A stretch of DNA of 64,000 nucleotides from Hymenochaete sp. R1. Lineage: Eukaryota; Basidiomycota; Agaricomycetes; Hymenochaetales; Hymenochaetaceae. The position numbers were made by a program, and so were the translations under genes. Shown here one piece after another: positions 42,922 through 55,344 of this stretch. Each line of letters begins with the position of its first letter. Position 1 is the first letter of the stretch. Under the pieces are notes generated by a model. That model did not search any database. It saw only the letters and a program-made list of their open reading frames with translations, and was not told the DNA's origin. The stretch is from the NCBI GenBank assembly GCA_019400425.1, contig JAFREE010000102.1:24655-88654 (forward strand). The letters run 5' to 3'.

Positions 42922-45900
42922 ATGGCCGCCGCGCCCTCACAGCCCATCTCTATCGGTCGTATGCCATCCTCCCATAATTCCCAGAGCCACCTCAACGTCA
43001 ACTACTCGAGACCTCAGGATGTCAATAATAACAGCAACAACAACCCTTATCAGCCAGGAGGATCGGGGCTTTCTCCTGGCTATTCATACTTGCATGCCGG
43101 GTTCGCAGCGCAGAACCCTCGCTGGGCAGGGTCGGGCGCCTCTCCCTCTCGCAGCAATCAGGAACTCAGTACTAGCTGGACAATCCATCCAGGCCCTTTG
43201 TTCGTCTCCTCCCCTCACAATCACTCGCACATGCCATCAAGCAGCAACAATGCCCAGCCAGGCTCCTCGAATGCACCCTACGCTAATCCTGGGAGCGTAG
43301 GTGCCGCCGGCTCGTTTTCAGGGGGCACTCCAATGTCTCTTTCTAATTCTTTCCAAGCTCGCTTTCTCCCGAATTCGTCGTCGTCGACCGTCCTCAATCC
43401 CCTCGATCCCACAGAGTTCAAGTTCTCATCCTCACCTTACGGGCGGGTGTGGAGTGGGAGTTACTCGAACCGAGGTGGATTCAGCACAAGCTACGGGAAA
43501 GGCGGTTTTGGCGGGGGCGTCGCTGGTAGTGTGGAGAGCGATAAGATGAGCCTCATTGAAGGTTACTATGGTGGAAGAGGCGAGAAAGAAGCAGTGAGCA
43601 GTGGCACGTTTTTTGTTTCTCTGTAACTTTGTCTGATTGGAATGGATGTGCTTTCTAGTGCCGAGATTTTACGTGCTGTGACCTACGTCTCACGGACTTC
43701 CACGCCCTCGTCGAACACTTTGAATCCGTACACGTGAATCCTTATGACATGGCCCAAGCATACACAGGCTTCCCTCAGGATCAGATGAGAGGAAGGAAAG
43801 CGTCGAACGGAAGCAACAAACGCTTAGTCAACCAATCGAGCTCAAGTAGCCTCGCCGGAGCCTTGGGAGACGAACTCCCACGATCTCAAGCACAAAATTC
43901 GAATAACGCAACTGCTCGTTCAACGAATATCAGCGCCTCAAGTTCTTCCGCGTCATCTCCTGTTAGACAGTCCAGAACACGAGGAGTCGAAGATGATGGG
44001 TCGCATATTTATGATATGGAAATCGGCTTAGATCTAGACATGGATATGGATGTTGACGGCGATACTGAGGATTCTCATTCCAATCCCCATTCGAACCCAG
44101 CTTCTGGAGCAACTTCGCCTCATGCTTACAGCATTTCATCCCGTCTAGCATCCGGTTTTGGTCCTTCAAGCAGCGTGGTCGGGAGCAGAGCGACATCTCC
44201 CCCAGACACGCCCCTCCTCTCAACGCCCGTCTCCCCTTCAGTAGTCTCCCCCAACAACTCAAACCCCGGTTCTGGACTCAATACGCCGGGGAACCTAGGA
44301 ACTACCGAAGGAGGCGCCTTTCAGGGCTTCGCGTTGCCTAACTCGATGGTGCAGAGCTCGTCTAGTCATGGGTCCGGGTCCGGCCCGGGTTCCGGCACTT
44401 GGGGCGAGAACGCCGTTACGCCCATGCCCATGATGGAGATGAAGAGGAATGGAAGCAGCGGGGGTGCCTACTTTGGCCAACAGCAGCTTCAACAACAACA
44501 GCAACAACGGCCGGACGACGATAACTTGAGTGCGACAGGGACCAGCGATGGAAGTGGATCGCCTGCGCCGCCTTCATCTGCCGTTTCGAACGCAGGCTGG
44601 GACGCGAACGACGGAAGCAATGATAGCAACGGCGTTGCACCTGGTGGTGTGAATGGCCATCATCATGGCCCTACGCACACGCAATCATTGTATGATCTGA
44701 GGACGACTGCGCAGTCTCAAGCCGGGATGTCTCCCGGCCCCACAGGCGAACAAACTATAAACACATCCGGTACCTCGTCATTCGCTAGCTCCGCAGGACA
44801 CGGATCGTCGTCGCCTTCCGCACAGTACGGCAACGGGATGACTGAACTTAACGAACCATTCGGTGGCCTCGGAGTGGGTGGGATGGGCGTTGGCGTTGGT
44901 GTGGGCGGACTGGCAGGCGGGGCCGCGGCCCAACGTGCACGAGAACGCGAGGAAGCGCTTTTACGTTCAGGCGGCGTCTTGAATGGGTATGCCGGATACG
45001 CGGATTGGAGCCGAGGTTTTCCGGGTGTGAGCGACGCGGAGGGTTCGGGGGCGGCTGTCCCGATGGGCGTGTCGGGCGCGTCGGGTATGGGCACCGAGCA
45101 GAGCGACAGCAGGATTGTGGGCCCGACTGAAAGCGGGGTGCATCCTGGGTTGTTGTTTGGAAGTGGTGATGGGAATGTGAATGGGAATGGAGCGGCGACG
45201 GGGACGTCGAAGTCCAATTCAAATGCGAACACGACTGCTGGGAAGGCGAAGGATAAGGAAGGGAAGGGAAACGGGAACGGGAACGGAAGTGTTAAAGAGA
45301 AGCGGACCATCAGCTTGAAGCTGGGGGTGTCGACGAAAAAGAACGCACCATCGACCTCGTCACCGATGACCCCGTCCCAATTGAATGCCAACGTAGGCGT
45401 TCCGTCGAGTGGTACTGTCAGTCCAGATTCCGACCCCAACTCGCCGGATGAGAGCCTTGACACGATCATGAACGGTGCGACGTCCAGCAACGGAGGCGGC
45501 AGTTCCCTGCTCCTCAATAAGCCCTTCAAATGTCCAACCCCAGGCTGCACGAAGTCGTACAAGCAAGCGAACGGCCTCAAGTATCATGTCACGCATGGCC
45601 AATGCTCATATACGCCTCCCCCGGAACTTTCGTCCCTGACGGCTCTCTCCGCCCTTGCTTCATCTTCCCTCTCGCCCACCTCGCCCACAGTCAACATCGG
45701 CGGCAAAGACGTCGGAGGGAGCGTCATATCCTCCTCGACATTGGATAAGCTCAAGGCGTCCCTCTCGCTCACACAGTCTGCTACGCCGAACTCTCCTCTA
45801 ACTTTGATGACCGCCGAAGAAACACTTGCTCGCTTATCGGCCGAGGAGAGGCGTGAAGTTGAGCGAGAGGCGGAACGGAGGCTCAGACCGTTCTGCTGCG

Positions 45901-46739
45901 CGGTGCCTCCTTGTCAGAGGCGGTACAAGAACATGAATGGGCTGAGGTACCATTACGCGCACAGTGGTGAACATGGGCGGCTTGGAATGCGGTTGCTGAT
46001 GCAAGGAAAGGGCGCGAACATCGGTGCGAACGGGACCACTGGCGCGAAAGAGCTCGTGTCTCGTCCCTCGTTGAATCTAAAGGAAGGGGATAAGAAAAAG
46101 GCGGCGGCAGCAGCGTCGGCTCCTGCAACGCCTCGTTCAGGCACATTCCCGAACTTCCAGCAACAGCAGCACCAATCGCAGATGGCGCATCAGATACCGA
46201 TGCCGCCTTTCCCCTTCCCTTTCCCACTCCCGAATGGGATTAACATGGCGAGCATGTACGCGTCCTTCCAGCTTCCCACTGCCGCACAGCTCGCGCAAGC
46301 TCAGACGCAGGCACAGGCGCACGTCCAAGCTCAAAACCAGAACCAGAACGGTAGCAATGGAAATGGCAAGCTTCCAAGGGCTGGGATGATCAACACGCAA
46401 GGCGCAGGGGGCCGGGGGATGGTCCTCAGCCAACCGGCGAGCGCGTACGCGAGTCCGTGGGGGAGTCGTGCGGCCTCGCCGACACGTTCGCCAGCTTCCG
46501 CGAATTCGCATTCGCCATCGAGCCAGAGTCAGAGTCAGAGTCAGATACAGTATGTGAGTGGGGTGGGACAGCAGCTGACGTCGCCTGTGGAGGAGCCGCC
46601 GCTGAGTGCGTATCCGGTTGATGAGGAAGACGTGGATGTGGACGTGGATGGTGGGGAGGTTGATGAGGAAGGCGAGTTTGGATACCCTGAGGAGATTGAG
46701 GAGGAGATGCTTGAGATGGAGGGGGCCGGGAGTCAGTGA
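42922..46739 (+). CDS. Sfp1-like C2H2 zinc-finger transcription regulator
   Basis: Two exons (42922-43593 and 43659-46739) encode about 1250 residues. The start ACCATGGCC is a good Kozak context; an in-frame Met further upstream is less likely. The intron falls exactly before the first zinc-finger cysteine: CRDFTCCDLRLTDFHALVEH with FESVH (about residues 225-249). Two more fingers lie far downstream: KCPTPGCTKSYKQANGLKYH (about 848-870) and CAVPPCQRRYKNMNGLRYHY (about 970-992). One finger, a long gap, then two fingers with the NGL(K/R)YH motif is the split-finger layout of Sfp1, which in yeast drives ribosomal protein and ribosome biogenesis genes. The remainder is disordered, rich in Ser, Gly, Asn and Gln (a Q tract, GNGNGNG, acidic DMEIGLDLDMDMDV), with an acidic C-terminus. 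Nuclear action is expected. The gene is single-copy here and appears intact. Confidence 0.85.
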
Positions 46740-49700
46740 GGGAGTAAGGGGAGTTCCTTACTCTCTGCTCACTTTGCTCGGAAAGTCTTTCGTCTTGTTT
46801 CGAAGACAAAATTTAAAACACGAAAATGGATTCGCGGCTCAAAAGTAAACTACGAACGGGTTACTCGTTCGTTTCTTTTTTTCCTTCTAATTTTACTCAC
46901 CACTTCGATTTTGATTTTTGATTTTTTTTTCTCTCCCTCTTTCCCTCGCTTACTTACATACATCGCCGTTGGTTGTTTCTTTCTCTTATGTTGTGTGTGT
47001 GCGTGTGTAGTTTCATGTACTTATTGCCTAACGATTTGCTTACAACACCCTAACTTCCACTTAATTTCTCCTGCCCTCTTTACTTCCCCTCTCAGTGTTC
47101 TAACAATTTTCTTTCTCTCTTTTGAATACACCCTCCCTCGTCATCGTCCCCCACACGTGATTTATGTTCTATTCTGTTCCTCTTTACCTTTACCTACGCG
47201 TACATCTGTATAAACTCCCCCCACCCGTCTTCTATCATTTAGTTCACCTGACTCCCGATCCCCGCTTCCCCTTTTTCCGTGTCCCGTGCAGCAAAAGTAC
47301 TTGAATCGAATTTAATGAATGCAGAGCAGATGCATCATTTACCTGGTTCTAATCTTGATTCTGACCCGTTGGCCAATGCGAATTACACCAACAACAACTT
47401 CCGTTCTGTCGCATACTCCGTGTGTGTGTGTGCGCATGTAACACGATGTATGTACGAGCGAGCTTTTCGGCGCTCGCCGGGCGATATTTATACCAGTAGA
47501 TCTTCGGTTCTACGATCATGCCATGGATGCATGGTACGTGCACGTACATGTACATCATACGCTCACTCCGAAACTGAACTAAACTCACAGAAGACGCACA
47601 CAAAGATTCCGCCCTCTCCGGTGCTTGGTTCCGCAAAATCCGAGGCATTGAGCTTGAAACTTGGAGCGGCGAGACGTCTCTTATAAATAGGCACTGGCTA
47701 CACTATATTGGGATTCGTCAGCATAATATTATTAACTTAACGTCGTCGTCGACTCCCGGGATGTGGTCTGTGCGTCGGAGGTCGTGAAGTCTGAATCGGG
47801 GGAAAGAAGAGAGGGTGTGTGTGTTTGGGGGGGGGGGGGGGAAGCTTCTACCAATGAGTCCAAGAACTTGAAGAAGGAAGGTCCGGAATTTTGGGGAGTG
47901 AGACGTCGTGGTAGCCTCGAGTTTCGAAGGAGACGAGGATTCGAAGGCTTCGAGATATCACATGCTGAGAGCCCATTTTCCTACCAAGACTACGTACTCC
48001 TTCAGTACTTCCAATGTACCCGCGAACTATTAAAGTACCGATATCGAGACGTATTTAGTGGCTTAGCACGGCTTAGCTTCCATCGGGCCGACAATTACGG
48101 GGTCGGCTGGAGGGTATGTCAGAGAGATTCCGGTCCACGACGAACAGGGATCCTATCGGCACTGACTGGTTCTTAGAAAACGGAATTCAGGATAATTGAG
48201 TTGCTATCCCCACAAAACTCATTTTGAGATTGTAGCATGTTACCGTGTCCATGTGGACGAGTTTAGGATATACGCTTGAGCGCAAATTCGAAGCATTCCA
48301 ATGTGAACAGTGAAAGATACGGAATCGAAGAGAACTGCCAGTGGAATGGTAAGGCGGGCGGAAGAAGTAGGATTGGTGGAGGGGAGGACCCCGGGGAGGC
48401 GCGCTGAAAAAGTACTTGGTAAATCCTTGAATGAATACGATATTGATGCCGAAGGCGTCGGAGAGCTCTGGGGAGTCGGAAGAGATTCGAGCAGAATTAA
48501 GGCGCGGCCACTGGCATGACAATCATCTGTACCCGCCTTCGAGCGAGTCTTCGGGACTCGGGAGCTTGAACTAGCTGTCCGGGTTCGTAACTTCGCGGAC
48601 GCGCACAATACCGAAGCTATCGAGACAGCCTGAGTACGGAACGATGTGGCTGAAGAACGTGATTGTCGACATTCATTAAGATGCCCAGGATTCATTATCA
48701 CCATTAAAGTGTCGAAGCAGCCGTTAGAATCGGCCCGCGGTTGGGCACGAGGATTTCGAGGAAAGTGAGACGGGAATATAATACCAGTCTCAACATTACG
48801 GAGAAGGAGCGATAGCCAATGATGAATGAGGCGACGTCATGCTGCGGAGGGTGCACAACGGAACCTAATCTTTAACAACAACTGTAAAAGATCTCGCGGA
48901 GGTGGACGGGTTCAAGTCGCTGAGGTTCCTCCGATTCAGCGACCAATCTCTGCGTGTCCGAGTGGGTACGATAGAATTAAGCAGTGTTCTGCTCTTGCAC
49001 TGAGACGTACGTGCCATAGCCGCTCAAATAGGCCCTTCATACATCATATCGCCTTTGACAGCCTCGAAAGCTGGATCAGCCTGGGCTATACTAGCACACC
49101 AGCATGCTAGCATCTGGGGCTGTATAAAAAGATACGGGGCAGGGTTCATTCCGTTCGTTGTATTGGACGAACATCACGATCACTTGATTTGATCTCTCGT
49201 TTCGCCTCCGGGTCATTATCTGCCAGTGACGCATGTCAAGGATGAAACATCAAGCGGAACGATACGAAATCTGGGGCTTGGTGCGACTGTCGTCTGAGTT
49301 TAAAGGACTTGTCTTGCGCAGAATGAATAGAATCGGGTTCGATTGAGGGTCGGGTATTGTCGATAGCTTCGGAGTACAGGTTGAACCTAATTTCGAGGGC
49401 CGAGAAGTAGGCCAGGCAAATCATTTCGAGATCCCGCACAATCCAGGAAAGCAATGACTGATTATTTTCAGGGTCATGTCAGCATTCTGAGACCGATGTA
49501 GCGAGAAAAGCCATGGAATGAGATTTGCTACATACCGATTTGTTATTTATCCAGGAAAAATAAAACGAAATACCAGAAATTTGGCGGAAAAAGGAAGTGC
49601 AAAAGTGAGTTTTATGCTCAATCATTCTAGCCAACCAATTATAGAGGGGGAAGACTGAAAAACACGACCTGAATGCTTAAGGATATTCCCAGCAAAGCAC

Positions 49701-50055
49701 GCATCTTGGAAGAAGAAATAATAAATTCTATCAGAGCTCTGCTTCCGGAACCCGTAGCGCGAAAGTATTGATCACAGCTTCACATTGAAGTTTGGATTTT
49801 CACAGCCACAAGACCTGATGCTTGATAGTGAAACGAGGTGATGCACATTCGATGGTTCGTAGCTCTGAAGTATCCACATCAATACATCATTCAAGAATGT
49901 GATACATGAAATAGGCTATCAATGAAGCAGTCAGAAAAGATACAAGACGTCTTCCGATACAAAGTCCCAAGAAGTAGACAAGAAGAAATCACATGGTATA
50001 GAGCGTACAAGAAAAGGGATCCTCAGAGGCTGCTGCGGAGTCATTATTATTTCGA
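46740..50055. other. Intergenic region, no supported gene
   Basis: The first 400-500 bases (T/C-rich, TTTTTCTCTCC) look like the 3' untranslated region of the Sfp1-like gene. Beyond it lie a 15-G run (47827-47841) and overlapping short frames, including a Ser/Pro-rich 154-codon minus-strand frame at 48240-48704 with no recognisable features. A TATA-like GTATAAAAAG at about 49121 on the plus strand is followed by only a 37-codon frame at 49231. Confidence 0.4.
47827..47841. repeat. Homopolymer run, 15 G
   Basis: An uninterrupted G run next to a GTGTGT stretch in noncoding DNA; its exact length may not be reliable. Confidence 0.9.
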
Positions 50056-51858
50056 TTACACTTCTTCGAGGCCCCTGGGTTTCAGTCCATCGATAGCATA
50101 CGGATGTCGGGTGTCTAGCTCGATGGCATCACTACCTTCGCTCTATTTTAAAAGGGTGCAACGATGATCAGTATCATGACGCTGTGCAAGAACAAAAAAC
50201 TCACTTGCTTCCTTGAATTTGACCGATCTTCACTATATGTGTACGTTTCATTTTGGACGTGCACGACCGCCGCAGCGGTGTTCACAGTGTTTGCATTTTG
50301 CGACGATGTGGATTTCCACATGATCTGGGTCTGATGAGGTTTCTCTCCAAATGAGCCGGCAGGGCGCGAATTGAGTGAAGTCATGAGTGCGTTCGAATAC
50401 ACTAAGGGGAGAAAATAGGTCAATCGACGGAAATTGGAGATTCGTAGCGACGCGGGAAGTTACGTTTGCATAATGAATACGCTCTGGATCGAAAATTAGA
50501 GCTTCACTCATATATAGAGAATATCGTAACATACGCTAATAGATGCAGCCCATTCGATGGCGGGAAGGACAAGAAGAAGATCAGCTCCAGCGTAGCAGTG
50601 GCGGCAGTGATGAGGCCAGTTTCCACTGTCATTCGGACGAGGCGGTTGATGAGCCGTTGCGTATGTGCAAATGTTGTAACCTTGGCGGAGTATAACTGTG
50701 AAAATCACGTTAGATACAACAAAGATATGAGCAAATTATAAACGAACCCAGTACAGCATAGAACAACAGATGATCTATAATTTTGAACGTTAGCTTCGTG
50801 AAGTCGTTGTTCTTCATTTTACACCGAAATATATGCTCACTAAATCAGCCAAGGCTGCTCCACCTAGCCACATCTTGAATATTCGGAGCTTCATCAGAGA
50901 CATAAAAATAAAATTAGAAAACAATTTAAACGTACAATAGTCCGCGGATTTATGTTGGCGTTGTGGAGAGCATTGATGTTTTTCAAAGGTGCGAACTACG
51001 TAGTAACTGTTTAACGAAATTCGTATGGTAAAGCAAGCTCATATCGTACTCACGCTTATGCCAATGGACAGCGCCGAGGCGCACTGCGTGAGAGCAATCT
51101 GTTGCGATACACAGTGAGGTGCTTTACGCGACATCATTAGAGCACTGCACTTACAAAAACGATTGCACCTGGAAGGATTCTCCATTTGCTTAACATATGG
51201 ATTCTCCAGGCGTAAAATGTCTGAACAAAAAGCCCGACTACACGAAATCAATCAACGGTCCCGATGACTAAGTTGGAGCAGACTGAAACGTACCGAACCC
51301 TGTTATGCACGGCACGGCAACAAAGCTCCAGCCTGGGAAGGTAAGGTTCACTGGTCGACCCCAGCCTGCTATGAGGGCGTTCCAGCAGTTCATTGCAGCA
51401 AGCACGCTTTGGAAGACATCCGAGAGGAAGACAACGTAGACTGCGAGTAATGCATTTTTAGCCATGGGACTATGGATATCCTGCTTGAATAAATGAAGTT
51501 ACTTACCGAAGGTTTTAAGTCGCAGCGAATCATGAGGAAAGTTCAGGTGATAGAGGTCTGGACGTGGCGAGACCAGTTGTCAGCACAATGCCAACAACTG
51601 GCAAGAACAAGAACATCAACGTACACAGTTGCATGACAGATATCCCAAACAGCGCATAGCTCACGAGGCTCCCGACTAGCTAATGAAAGCGTCAGTGGCC
51701 ATAATCGTCGAAGGTAAGACGCTTGAACTACCATGGGCCCAATGCTACACGAATCAATAGAGTCAGCTACGTGCCTTGCAATCGCATTCAATTAATAAGC
51801 GCCCGACGTACAATACCTGAATCTCAGAAGGGACCGGGGGTTGTGTGTTGTCTGCCAT
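50056..51858 (-). CDS. DUF6534 seven-pass membrane protein, copy B
   Basis: Same 14-exon plan as copy A. The start is MADNTQPPVPSEIQV. The 13-nt exon is at 51732-51744 (IGPM) and the 20-nt exon at 50464-50483 (YSLCK). Blocks in order: LVGSLVSYALFGISVMQL; YLYHLNFPHDSLRLK; VYVVFLSDVFQSVLAAM; CWNALIAGWGR...FPGWSF; FVQTFYAWRIHML; TQCASALSIGIS; MWLGGAALADL; IICCSMLYW; QRLINRLVRMTVETGLITA; and LYSNALMTSLNSR. The last exon ends EGSDAIELDTRHPYAIDG and KPRGLEEV, matching the end of copy A. All splice junctions I checked keep the frame, so it looks functional. It heads a group of three minus-strand paralogues. Confidence 0.85.
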
Positions 51859-52219
51859 TTGTCTAGCCGAGGATACTACAACCCTGACTGGGGTGATTCA
51901 GATGAGGGGAGGAGACGTGAGGTTGAGATCCAGGGTAAGTTGTATTATAGCCTATCTGAGAGGGGTAACACACGCACAAACATTGACATCAAAGTTGGGT
52001 GATGAGAACAACGCGCTCAAGCCCGACTGTATCAGTACTAAGTTTGGAAGCACTGGCAGCAGCGTGCACGTCGGAGTTTTAGGGAATAGTCCCGTGCTGG
52101 TAGCTTTTTGCGATGATATTTGAAATAGGAATGATCGATAACCAAAAAAGACAACTTAGCGTGTCGCGTTCGTGGGCCGGTTGAGTGACGGGTAAGACCA
52201 GATACAGTCGAGCTCGGAC
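51859..52219. other. Upstream region of DUF6534 copy B
   Basis: Noncoding sequence between the start of copy B and the stop codon of the next minus-strand gene. It must hold the promoter of copy B, but no clear TATA element was recognised. Confidence 0.35.
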
Positions 52220-53580
52220 TTATGAGAGTGGCTGCCAGCCAATCTTCGCACAACTTTGATGAACAGCGAGATTACCTCCTTCCGCAAGATCGGTGATTTC
52301 TGTGGGAGTTTCGTGGGTGGGAATGGAAAAGAAGCGGCCTTCTAGATGTAAGGCCTTTGACTCCAATCGAAGTGCCCAAAGGTGCCTCAGGTCCAAATCT
52401 TCTTATAAAATTTGGATTAGGCTGACAACGCTGAGATTATTCCCAGTCCCTGGCATACGTGCGTCTTCGATATTGAAGAACCTGATCAAGGTAGCACCAT
52501 CGACGCGAGTATGCTCCCTTGGTTTCTCGACCCCTCTTGTAGCAATCACAACTCGTAAAAATGCTGTGAAAGCAACAACGAATTGGATTTGTTGACCAGA
52601 GTGGAAAGCTCAATTCTCCAGGTACGGATACGGAACGAATTCAAACGTGTGAATACAAGCCTCAACCTTAGAGAAAGCAATACACTTACGAGGTATTTAA
52701 CCTGAGCGCATGGCAACTCTTCATAGGCTAATTTTACTTTATAGACCAACAGCTCCGATTTATGAGGGATGATGCGTCCCGAAAAACTCTACTTGAAGCT
52801 ATTCAGGACAATTGAGATCAAGCGTGAGATTGGAGAGTACGCCCGGGAAAGGGGCTTTACCTGAGATGAGGACTCTGTCTTGAATAATAAGAGGGAAGGG
52901 AATCACCGAATCGGCGAAGCAAGACCTGGCAGTGGCGTTGTTGCGCTCGCCATGGATGTCTATGTCAATGAGTCCGCCAACACGCACTGAAACTCATGCT
53001 TCTAGCAGACTTATATTTAAATAAGCGTTAGAGATAGTTATCGAATGACGCAAATGTAACGTACAACAACGAAATTCAATCTTCAAGCCCGTCTTGGTTG
53101 TCACACGCCATGAAACTATAAAAAGAAGTCTTTCAGATCAGTACGTCGCTGGCAACAAGCTTTGAGGACTTACCCGCAAGGTTTCTCGATATACGACCGT
53201 TGTACCATTGAAATTCTCTCATTTTGCATCCATATGCAATCGAATTCCATGGAGATTGATACCCAAGATATTCAAAAGGAGTTCGTGCACAGTGCACGAT
53301 AATCTGATGCTATCTGAACGGAACAGAACGATCCAGCGGGAAAGCCCCATTAAAATTCGAAAAAAATATCTCGAGGGAATAGCCGTTGAAGTCGGACCAT
53401 GGGGAGTATGAAGGCTCGGCGTAGGACGAGACGTGGCATTCTATAGCATGACCGAGAGGCGGGCCGGTGAGGTTCACGAGCTTGTAACACCATGATGGTG
53501 CCTAAATTGTGCAAAAAAAACCGACTGTGGAGGATGATTCTTGTACCTACTGGCCCTTGATGGCTCGAATCGATATGAAG
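52220..53580 (-). CDS. Unknown multi-exon protein between DUF6534 copies
   Basis: Several open segments on the minus strand join by plausible GT-AG introns: LVNLTGPPLGHAIECHVSSY with SPWSDFNGYSLEIFF; EFQWYNGRISRNLAG; SWRVTTKTGLKIEF; VRVGGLIDIDIHGER with FADSVIPFPLIIQD; a block with ELLVYKVKLAYEELPCAQV; then LRVVIATRGVEKPREHT with DGATLIRFFNIEDA; and a last exon DLDLRHLWALRLESKAL to the stop at 52220. The many short beta-strand-like stretches would suit a beta-sandwich protein, but I do not recognise the family. The 5' end is not found (in-frame stops lie upstream of about 53620) and two junctions (near 52690 and 52850) do not keep the frame as I read them, so the gene may be decayed or need different exons. 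Confidence 0.45.
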
Positions 53581-55344
53581 TGGTACGCCATGGCCATTCT
53601 TGAACTTGGTCTCATTCAATTATGCACTGGCGTGCAGCTGATCGCTGGAACAGACCCTCCGTTTTCGATATCGGGGCGGCTGCCGAGGTTCGGGCAACGG
53701 TCTTCATTTTTAATACCAGTGTATACTGTCGTGGACGAGTGTCACTAAGTTACGATCGGATACGTTTGTGGATGATATGTCGTGGAGAGAGGGCAAATCG
53801 GCTTCAACTTGTCATAGTTTCAGATTCGTGTAGAAAATGAGCTGAAAATGACACGTGACCGTGATGTATCACGTAAGTTGCGGCAGGCCGAAGCGTGGTT
53901 CAAGTTATGAGACTCAATCTGACTCAATTAATTCTCTTCCTCTTCCTCAGAATCGTCAGACAATTCAAGTTAAGGCTCGGTCGATTCACAACTTCGCAGT
54001 CAGAAGAGCAATTAATGACACCAAAAATACACATTCATCCTGGGCGTCAAGGGAAGAGCTTGCACGTTCATGAACGTGCAACATGTATTCAGTACGACGA
54101 TCACTACGCGGATAAGCGTCTCCTGGGACTCGTTTTCTCTTCCAGATTGTTTTTTACAAGTGGAGAAAGAGGAATATACTGAAACGAGTTCCCGAGTTGA
54201 CGGATAAGGAAAAGAGATGGAAGGCTGAAAAGGAGTAGTGAAGTAGAACAAATCGCGGTGGGCATTGTTTGTGGGAGAAACTTATTGGGGTTGAAAATGA
54301 GTTGGGACGGTCGCGCAACTGGCAATGGCAAACGTCGGTCATCCAAAGACTGTGGGAGATGTTTCGTTGGGATCGAGAGGTCATGAAAGAGCGCACTATT
54401 GCAACGAAGGATTCAACATGGTATCAATCCTTATTCAAGTTATTGCTCCCCTTTAACCGCTTTTGTGAAGGCATTTTACTCGGTGAGAACGGCGTATTCG
54501 TTAATCAGGTAATGCAGAAGCTTCTCAATGACCAAGATTACAGGAAGCGGCAGTGCATAGCGTAGAATCCCGTCGAGCGGATTCCTATCAAGCCTTATGG
54601 TGGACGAAGATCACTTCCGCGCACGAGAGTTTGTGCCAACTCACTTCATAGGCATTACTAGCTGGGATCCTATTGCGCGACCACAGCCCAAGTCTATCGT
54701 CGTGCCTTCTGCCGTGCCCGATTTCAGGGAATCCTGTATCGAGCTACCACGGTCGCGGCAAGTGACAAAACCTTCCTACCTGTTCGAGAGCTTGCACCAC
54801 AATGTCTGGCGACCTTTCGACGCCAGAACCGCAATTTTAGCCACCCATCGCGTTTCCTCGCGAACAGATGTTTCCTATCCCAGAACTGCCCAATTCCCCG
54901 ATACCACGTCGATGCCAAAGGATGACGCATTCATTGGCGTTAACAAGTTCCGGCTCACTATGAAATCGACATCACCCCAACGACTAAACATGTAGCCAAA
55001 GGAAACAACGTGCTGCCAAAGCTTCTGACGTCCGGCGGAATTTCAAGTAGGCTAGAAACGGATAAGACGCTCTTTACTTCCTCGACGCGATATGCACAAG
55101 AAGTTTGACGTTCTGGTATGGTGCCGTTTCTTTAAATGTTCACCACGCCAATTTTACGATAGTGATACCAATACATTCGCCAAATACACAATACATGGGA
55201 CATAACTTAAACGAAGATGGCTGTGCGTAAACAGAATGGCTGAGACAAAATTCCGAAGACAACTTCAACACCAAATATGGCGCTGGACAGAACATACAAA
55301 AAATAAAGATGATTGTGTTTTGAGAAGCCGCTCATTTGTACTTC
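53581..55344. other. Intergenic region, no supported gene
   Basis: Short overlapping frames only. On the minus strand near 54990-54790 a fragment reads GDVDFIVSRNLLTPMNASSF but is broken by stops soon after, so it may be a decayed gene. On the plus strand an open frame runs 54597-54995 without recognisable features. Confidence 0.35.

Noticed and set aside
48240..48704. 154-codon minus-strand frame rich in Ser and Thr
   Set aside because: Overlaps another equally long frame, with no domain, signal peptide or introns; kept only as a note in the intergenic entry.
48900..48925. tRNA B-box-like GGTTCAAGTC
   Set aside because: No matching A box or cloverleaf could be folded around it.
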